From the NCBI GenBank assembly GCA_044450785.1, contig JBIOJM010000206.1, positions 1-17,872 of the forward strand: 17,872 nucleotides of DNA, given 5' to 3'. Origin of the DNA: JBIOJM01 sp044450785. GTDB lineage: Bacteria > Planctomycetota > Planctomycetia > Isosphaerales > Isosphaeraceae. A model generated the notes under the pieces. The model was not told the DNA's origin and did no database searches. It worked only from the letters and a program-made list of their open reading frames with translations. Below, piece after piece: positions 14,550-17,872 of this stretch (position 1 is the stretch's first letter; each line of letters opens with the position of its first letter). The position numbers were made by a program, and so were the translations under genes.

Positions 14550-14744
14550 ATGTTGGTATTGAGCCGCAAGCTGAACGAGAAGATCGTGATCGACGGTGGC
14601 ATCGTGGTGACGGTGGTGAAGATTGACCGCAACCAGATCCGGCTGGGGGTCCAGGCGCCGGCTCATGTGGGAGTGTTCCGCGAAGAGATCGCGGGGACCG
14701 CGCGGCGCGGGTCGTCGAACAAGGCGATGGCGGCGGCAATTTGA
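14550..14744 (+). CDS. csrA: Carbon storage regulator CsrA (RNA-binding)
   Basis: 64 residues from ATG 14550, with the strong ribosome binding site AAGGAGG (14538-14544) 5 nt upstream; the open frame before it is the leader. CsrA is a small dimer that binds GGA motifs in mRNA leaders and changes translation and stability. The start MLVLSRKLNEKIVID is typical, with L4 and R6 at the RNA-binding face; R44 in VFREEI is the key second contact. Phe43 stands where His is usual (VHREEI). The tail after residue 50 (ARRGSSNKAMAAAI) is short and poorly conserved, as usual. No fliW or flagellar genes are near, so a metabolic or surface role is as likely as a motility one. The next gene, a reductase, starts 181 nt later. 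Confidence 0.97.
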   Translation: MLVLSRKLNEKIVIDGGIVVTVVKIDRNQIRLGVQAPAHVGVFREEIAGTARRGSSNKAMAAAI

Positions 14745-14753
14745 GGTCTCAAA

Positions 14754-14777
14754 GGGCGCCCTGGCCAAGAGGCGCCG
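14754..14777 (+). terminator. Possible hairpin behind csrA
   Basis: GGCGCC at 14755-14760 and GGCGCC at 14771-14776 can pair across a 10-nt loop, 10 nt after the csrA stop. There is no T-run, so it would be a weak or factor-assisted terminator, or an mRNA 3'-end stabiliser. Confidence 0.3.
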
Positions 14778-14925
14778 CAGGTCCTGGACAAAGCAAAAAA
14801 GGTTGATGGAGACACTTTCTCCTCGACAACGCGGGCGAGGTCGATTAGGTTGAATGAAGAGTTTCGTGATCATCCAGCACAGCCGTGAGACGTCGCCTCG
14901 CACCGTTGAAAGAGGAGAAGCCCTC

Positions 14926-16158
14926 ATGCAGGACCAAGCTCCGCACGTGGCCAGCTCGATCAATCGCCGTGGCTTCCTGGGAACGGGAGCAGCCGCCCTG
15001 GCCGCCGCGTCGTCGCTCGGGAATGGCCACGATGCCCTCGCCCAGACGACTTCCAAGACGACCCAATCAGCCGTATTACCCAAGCGCATTCTCGGCCGCA
15101 CGGGCGTTGAGGTGAGCATGCTCAACCTCGGCACCTGGAAGAGCGTGGGGCTCGATCGAATCCTCCGTTTCGCCTGGGCCAATGGCATCCGCTACGTCGA
15201 TACGGCCAGGAGCTACGGCTCCGAGCCGGCCATCGGACGCTGGCTCCAGGCGATGCCCGAGGTTCGCAAGCAATTGTTCCTGGTCACGAAGGACACCCCC
15301 TCGACGCCTCGGCAACTGATCAAGCAACTGGACGACCGGCTCAAGGCACTCAAGACCGATTACGTTGATCTGATCTTCATTCACGCCTTGGGCGACCACG
15401 ACATCAATCACGCCGTGGGGTGGCCCAAGAGCAAGGAGTTCAAGGAGACCGCCGAAGCGATCCGCAAGTCGGGCAAGGCAAAGTTCGTCGGGTTTTCCTC
15501 GCACAACCCGCGCCGGCCCGAGATTCTCCAGGCCGCCGCGGAAGGGGGGTTCGTGGACGCCATCATGGTCCAGAACAACCCCTGGATCGCCGAGGAAGAC
15601 GCGATGAATCGCGCCTTGGACGCCGTCCACAAGGCGGGGATCGGCCTCATCTCGATGAAGCAAGTCGCCGGCCACACGGATCTGGAGCAGATCGGCAAAC
15701 GGGTCCCGGACCTGAAGGAGAAGGGCCTCAAGCCGTATCAAGCGCTGCTGCACGCGATCTGGACCGACGAGCGTTTTTCGTCCTGCTGCGTCTCGATGCG
15801 GAATACGGACCAGGTCCGCGAGAACGCCGAGGCGGCGCGGGTCTTCAAGCCGATGACCAGGGCGGAAATCCATCAGTTGCGCGACGCCTGCATCGCCGCC
15901 GGCCCCACGCTCTGCGCCGACTGCGACGGCCGGTGCAGCCAGGCCGCCGGCACCTCGGCCGAGCTGGGCAACCTGACGCGACTGCTCACCTATCACGACC
16001 ATCACGGCTATCGCGGCGAGGCACGGCGGCTCTACGCCGAGCTTCCCGGCGCCGCGCGTGACTGGGCCGGCGCCGACCTCGAAGCCGCCCGGCAAGCCTG
16101 CCCGAACAAGCTCGACTTCGCCAAGCTCCTGCCGCGGACCGATCAGGTCCTCGGTTGA
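14926..16158 (+). CDS. Tat-exported aldo/keto reductase with C-terminal cysteine cluster
   Basis: 410 residues from ATG 14926, chosen because AGAGGAG (14911-14917) lies 8 nt upstream; the frame opens at 14854 but those 24 codons are not conserved-looking. Residues 13-40 form a Tat signal, NRRGFLGTGAAALAAASSL with AQ-type cleavage near 40, so a folded, cofactor-loaded protein is exported. The AKR barrel (about 50-315) has catalytic D92 and Y97 (YVDTARSYGSE), K122 (LVTKD) and H153 (DLIFIHALG), with SMKQVAG near 245 for the cofactor site. Behind it Cys322, Cys330, Cys333 and Cys337 (C-x7-C-x2-C-x3-C) and a later ACPNKLDF resemble, without fully matching, the Fe-S tail of ferredoxin-like aldo/keto reductases. 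The substrate is unknown; a periplasmic sugar or aldehyde is plausible. Its stop lies 8 nt from the convergent glycosyltransferase gene. Confidence 0.93.
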   Translation: MQDQAPHVASSINRRGFLGTGAAALAAASSLGNGHDALAQTTSKTTQSAVLPKRILGRTGVEVSMLNLGTWKSVGLDRILRFAWANGIRYVDTARSYGSEPAIGRWLQAMPEVRKQLFLVTKDTPSTPRQLIKQLDDRLKALKTDYVDLIFIHALGDHDINHAVGWPKSKEFKETAEAIRKSGKAKFVGFSSHNPRRPEILQAAAEGGFVDAIMVQNNPWIAEEDAMNRALDAVHKAGIGLISMKQVAGHTDLEQIGKRVPDLKEKGLKPYQALLHAIWTDERFSSCCVSMRNTDQVRENAEAARVFKPMTRAEIHQLRDACIAAGPTLCADCDGRCSQAAGTSAELGNLTRLLTYHDHHGYRGEARRLYAELPGAARDWAGADLEAARQACPNKLDFAKLLPRTDQVLG

Positions 16159-16166
16159 GCCTGGCT

Positions 16167-17513
16167 TCAGCGGTTCCCTTGACGAGCGTAGGTCAAGCCA
16201 TACTCCCCGCGGCTGGTCCCGCCCTTTTGGTGGACGTAGCTGAGGAAGGCATAGCTCAAAAGAGCCTGGGCGACCACCAGGCCCAAAAGAACCCGGCGCC
16301 ACGGGAGCAGGCACACCGCGATCAAGACGAACAGGAACGGGCACAGTACAAAATAGTAATGGTAAAAGTAAACGTTGGTTGTCATGACAAAGATGACGCC
16401 TGGGATCGCCATGGTGGACCAGAGGTAAAACGCCGTGGACGCGCATTCCCCGCCGGCCTGGGCCGGCTCGCTGGATGCGGATGCATCCTCATCAGGGCGC
16501 CTGCCGGCACCGTGGGCGATCAATCGCCAAGCGCGTCGAAGGCCAGGCGCGACGATTGCGACGATCAGCCGCACCACGATCCTGAGGGCGACCGCCAGGA
16601 CGATCAACAGGCGCAGCAGCTCGGGGATGTGGGTCCGTACGCCATCGATGATCGGATGAACCTCAAAGTCTCGTGCATCGTGACCCAGCCCCAGAACCGA
16701 GTAAGGAAGCACGCTCGACGCGGTCACCGCTAATCCATAGAGATATCCGGGAATCCTCTTCATGGTCATGATCCCGGTGAGCGCTGTGGGCAGCGTCGAC
16801 GTGGGCAGGGCGCGTGCCCAGGGGAGGGCACTGATCAGCCCCAGAACACTGCCGAAAAGCCACCAGTGCCAGTAGCGCGATCGGGGCACGCTGCTCCGGC
16901 ATTCGGCGACCAACGTGCCGAGGGCCAAGCCCGTCGCCACGAACCAACCGCTCAGGTGCACCTGGCCAATCACGGCACCGACAAGTCCCCACGCAAAGGC
17001 TCCCCAGCGGGCCCGTCGGTGCTGATGGCTGATCCAGAGCAGCAGCAGGAATGGCGTCAAAATCGACGGCGGCCAGATCTTCCTCGACAGGCGGATGGCG
17101 AAGGGACTGACCGCTTGCAGCGCGATCCCCCAGAGCCAGGGCTCTCTCTCCCTCAACGGGACGTAGGCGCGGACCGCCCCGGCAAACCCGATCAGGGCAA
17201 CCATGTTCAGTAACACAACCACGCGCGCCATCGACGTCGGTGTGTTAACCATTCGACCGATCGCCACGAACATCCACACGCTCAGCCCGGGATTCGCGAA
17301 TCCCAAGCTCGTCGGCATCCCCACCCATGGCCAGGGCCGCGTCCGGCCCACCTCCTGGCTCATCCGGTAGGACCATCGCTCATCTTCCTTCCATTCCATG
17401 TCCTCGATCCAGACCGACCGCAGGAGTCCGCCACAGATCAGGGCGATTGCCAGCGTCCACCACGCCAGGCGGCACCGCCCGTCCTGGCTGCCGGATGTTG
17501 TGCTCGTCGTCAT
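16167..17513 (-). CDS. Polytopic membrane glycosyltransferase, GT39/ArnT-like
   Basis: 448 residues from ATG 17513, preferred because GAGGGAG lies 9 nt upstream; ATG 17531 would add six residues. About 10-11 hydrophobic helices run along the chain. Just after the first helix comes the outer loop MEWKEDERWSY with acidic E43, D44 and E45, the position of the catalytic Asp/Glu in PMT/ArnT-type (GT-C) transferases, which move a sugar from a polyprenyl phosphate carrier at the outer face of the membrane. FANPGLSVWMFVAIGR and AVSPFAIRLSRKIWPPSILTPF are typical second- and third-loop sequences. A polar linker (about 340-365, with PDEDASASSEPAQAGGE) breaks the helices near the C-terminus. The acceptor could be a protein, lipid or polysaccharide; nothing nearby tells which. 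The family is assigned by topology and loop motif only. Confidence 0.8.
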   Translation of the reverse strand: MTTSTTSGSQDGRCRLAWWTLAIALICGGLLRSVWIEDMEWKEDERWSYRMSQEVGRTRPWPWVGMPTSLGFANPGLSVWMFVAIGRMVNTPTSMARVVVLLNMVALIGFAGAVRAYVPLREREPWLWGIALQAVSPFAIRLSRKIWPPSILTPFLLLLWISHQHRRARWGAFAWGLVGAVIGQVHLSGWFVATGLALGTLVAECRSSVPRSRYWHWWLFGSVLGLISALPWARALPTSTLPTALTGIMTMKRIPGYLYGLAVTASSVLPYSVLGLGHDARDFEVHPIIDGVRTHIPELLRLLIVLAVALRIVVRLIVAIVAPGLRRAWRLIAHGAGRRPDEDASASSEPAQAGGECASTAFYLWSTMAIPGVIFVMTTNVYFYHYYFVLCPFLFVLIAVCLLPWRRVLLGLVVAQALLSYAFLSYVHQKGGTSRGEYGLTYARQGNR

Positions 17514-17550
17514 CGGGCGCGACTCCCTCATCTCTTGGAGAAATCCCTTG

Positions 17551-17582
17551 AACCACGGAAAGCGCGGAAAGACACGGAAATG
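17551..17582 (+). repeat. Short direct repeats (CACGGAAA-type) before a truncated gene
   Basis: Three near copies of (C/G)(A/G)CGGAAA stand in a row: CCACGGAAA, GCGCGGAAA and ACACGGAAA (17553-17580). I associate this pattern with the upstream flank of GxxExxY genes in planctomycetes, and such a gene fragment does start here. Confidence 0.5.
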
Positions 17583-17681
17583 GAAGAGCGACTCGATGCC
17601 CAGAAGTCATTCGCCATACGCGAGGCCATTTTCGAAGTTTATCGAGAAATGGGTAGCCGGTCCTTGGAGGAGGTTCATTAG
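17580..17681 (+). pseudogene. Truncated GxxExxY-protein gene (N-terminal fragment)
   Basis: ATG 17580 opens 33 codons ending at TAG 17679-17681. The peptide contains AIREAIFEVYREMGSRSLEEVH, which matches the N-terminal signature of the GxxExxY family (typical form: I-x-G-A-A-I-E-V-H-x-x-L-G-P-G-L-L-E-S-V-Y). The tyrosine and everything behind it, about 90 residues in a complete family member, are missing, and no other frame continues it. Usual glycines are also replaced (GSRSLEEVH for GPGLLESVY). The reading frame is thus a broken copy. GxxExxY proteins are small, of unknown function, and often found scattered between repeats in environmental bacteria. A short real peptide is less likely. Confidence 0.6.
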
Positions 17682-17726
17682 AATGTCTCGATAACGCGTC
17701 GAGCGCGGGAAACGACCCTACCTTCC

Positions 17727-17872
17727 GCGCTGGGCGCGGGTCTCCTGACCCCGCCCCCTGTCCGCGCGCAGGGCGCGCGCAGGGCGCGCGCTGGGCGCGG
17801 GTCTCCTGACCCCGCCCCCCCCTGTCCGCGCGCTGGGCGCGGGTCTCCGGGCACCCGAAGGGTCGCCGCCAC
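17727..17872. repeat. GC-rich interspersed tandem repeat, running off the window
   Basis: The 19-bp core GCGCTGGGCGCGGGTCTCC occurs three times, at 17727-17745, 17788-17806 and 17830-17848. Copies 1 and 2 continue into TGACCCCGCCCCC and a TGTCCGCGCG joiner; copy 3 switches to GGGCACCCG. Between the first two copies CAGGGCGCGCG is itself duplicated. Each full unit can form the hairpin GGGTC-TCCT-GACCC. Apparent open frames across it are Arg/Ala/Gly/Pro repeats and are not genes. Confidence 0.8.

Noticed and set aside
17678..17872. Minus-strand frame over the right-edge repeat
   Set aside because: Encodes only Arg/Ala/Gly/Pro repeats made by the GC-rich array.
17727..17872. CRISPR-like array
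   Set aside because: Core spacing is uneven, 'spacers' are repeats of the same sequence, and no cas gene is present.

Overview
The window looks like chromosomal DNA from a high-GC planctomycete, most likely of the Isosphaeraceae/Gemmatales type. The pointers are: a DUF1559 protein with a prepilin-type N-terminus followed by a tiny lipoprotein; a ThiS-ThiG fusion; a 48-bp palindrome that reads as 'VGQAFQPDV' when translated, a repeat I associate with this phylum; a CsrA without flagellar neighbours; and a tail of GC-rich repeats. The assignment comes from gene content and signature sequences only. No rRNA or tRNA gene was seen.

Layout. 1-1400: the 3' end of a cupin gene, a small unknown protein and a membrane-anchored unknown protein, in DNA visibly less GC-rich than the rest. 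1578-2300: a DUF488 (YeaO-like) gene and a broken DUF1858/ScdA-N-like remnant. 2390-5227: a secreted PIG-L/LmbE deacetylase and transketolase, 3 nt apart. 5232-9106, minus strand: a ThiS-ThiG fusion, then a HEPN-like protein and a BolA-like protein overlapping by 22 nt, then a DinG-family helicase. 9107-10028: a long non-coding stretch with an AT-rich promoter-like patch. 10029-11363: the DUF1559 protein and its lipoprotein. 11406-14114, minus strand: ispF, cysS and ruvC, with a perfect 48-bp palindrome that contains the cysS stop codon. 14550-16158: csrA with a leader hairpin presenting GGA, then a Tat-exported aldo/keto reductase. 16167-17513, minus strand: a GT39-like membrane glycosyltransferase. 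17551-17872: a truncated GxxExxY gene in short repeats, then GC-rich repeats that run off the window.

How the genes work together. Most of the window is housekeeping: pentose phosphate metabolism, thiazole synthesis, the MEP isoprenoid pathway, cysteinyl-tRNA synthesis, Holliday junction resolution and helicase repair. Accessory genes sit between them. The most interesting candidate for something undescribed is the HEPN/BolA-like pair at 7329-8056: two small overlapping genes, lower in GC than their neighbours, placed just behind thiSG. It is arranged like a toxin-antitoxin or ligand-binding pair, but that function is inference. Second-tier observations are the probable CsrA autoregulatory leader, the loss of one of four Fe-S cysteines in the DinG helicase, and the ThiS sulfur-carrier tail buried inside a fusion.
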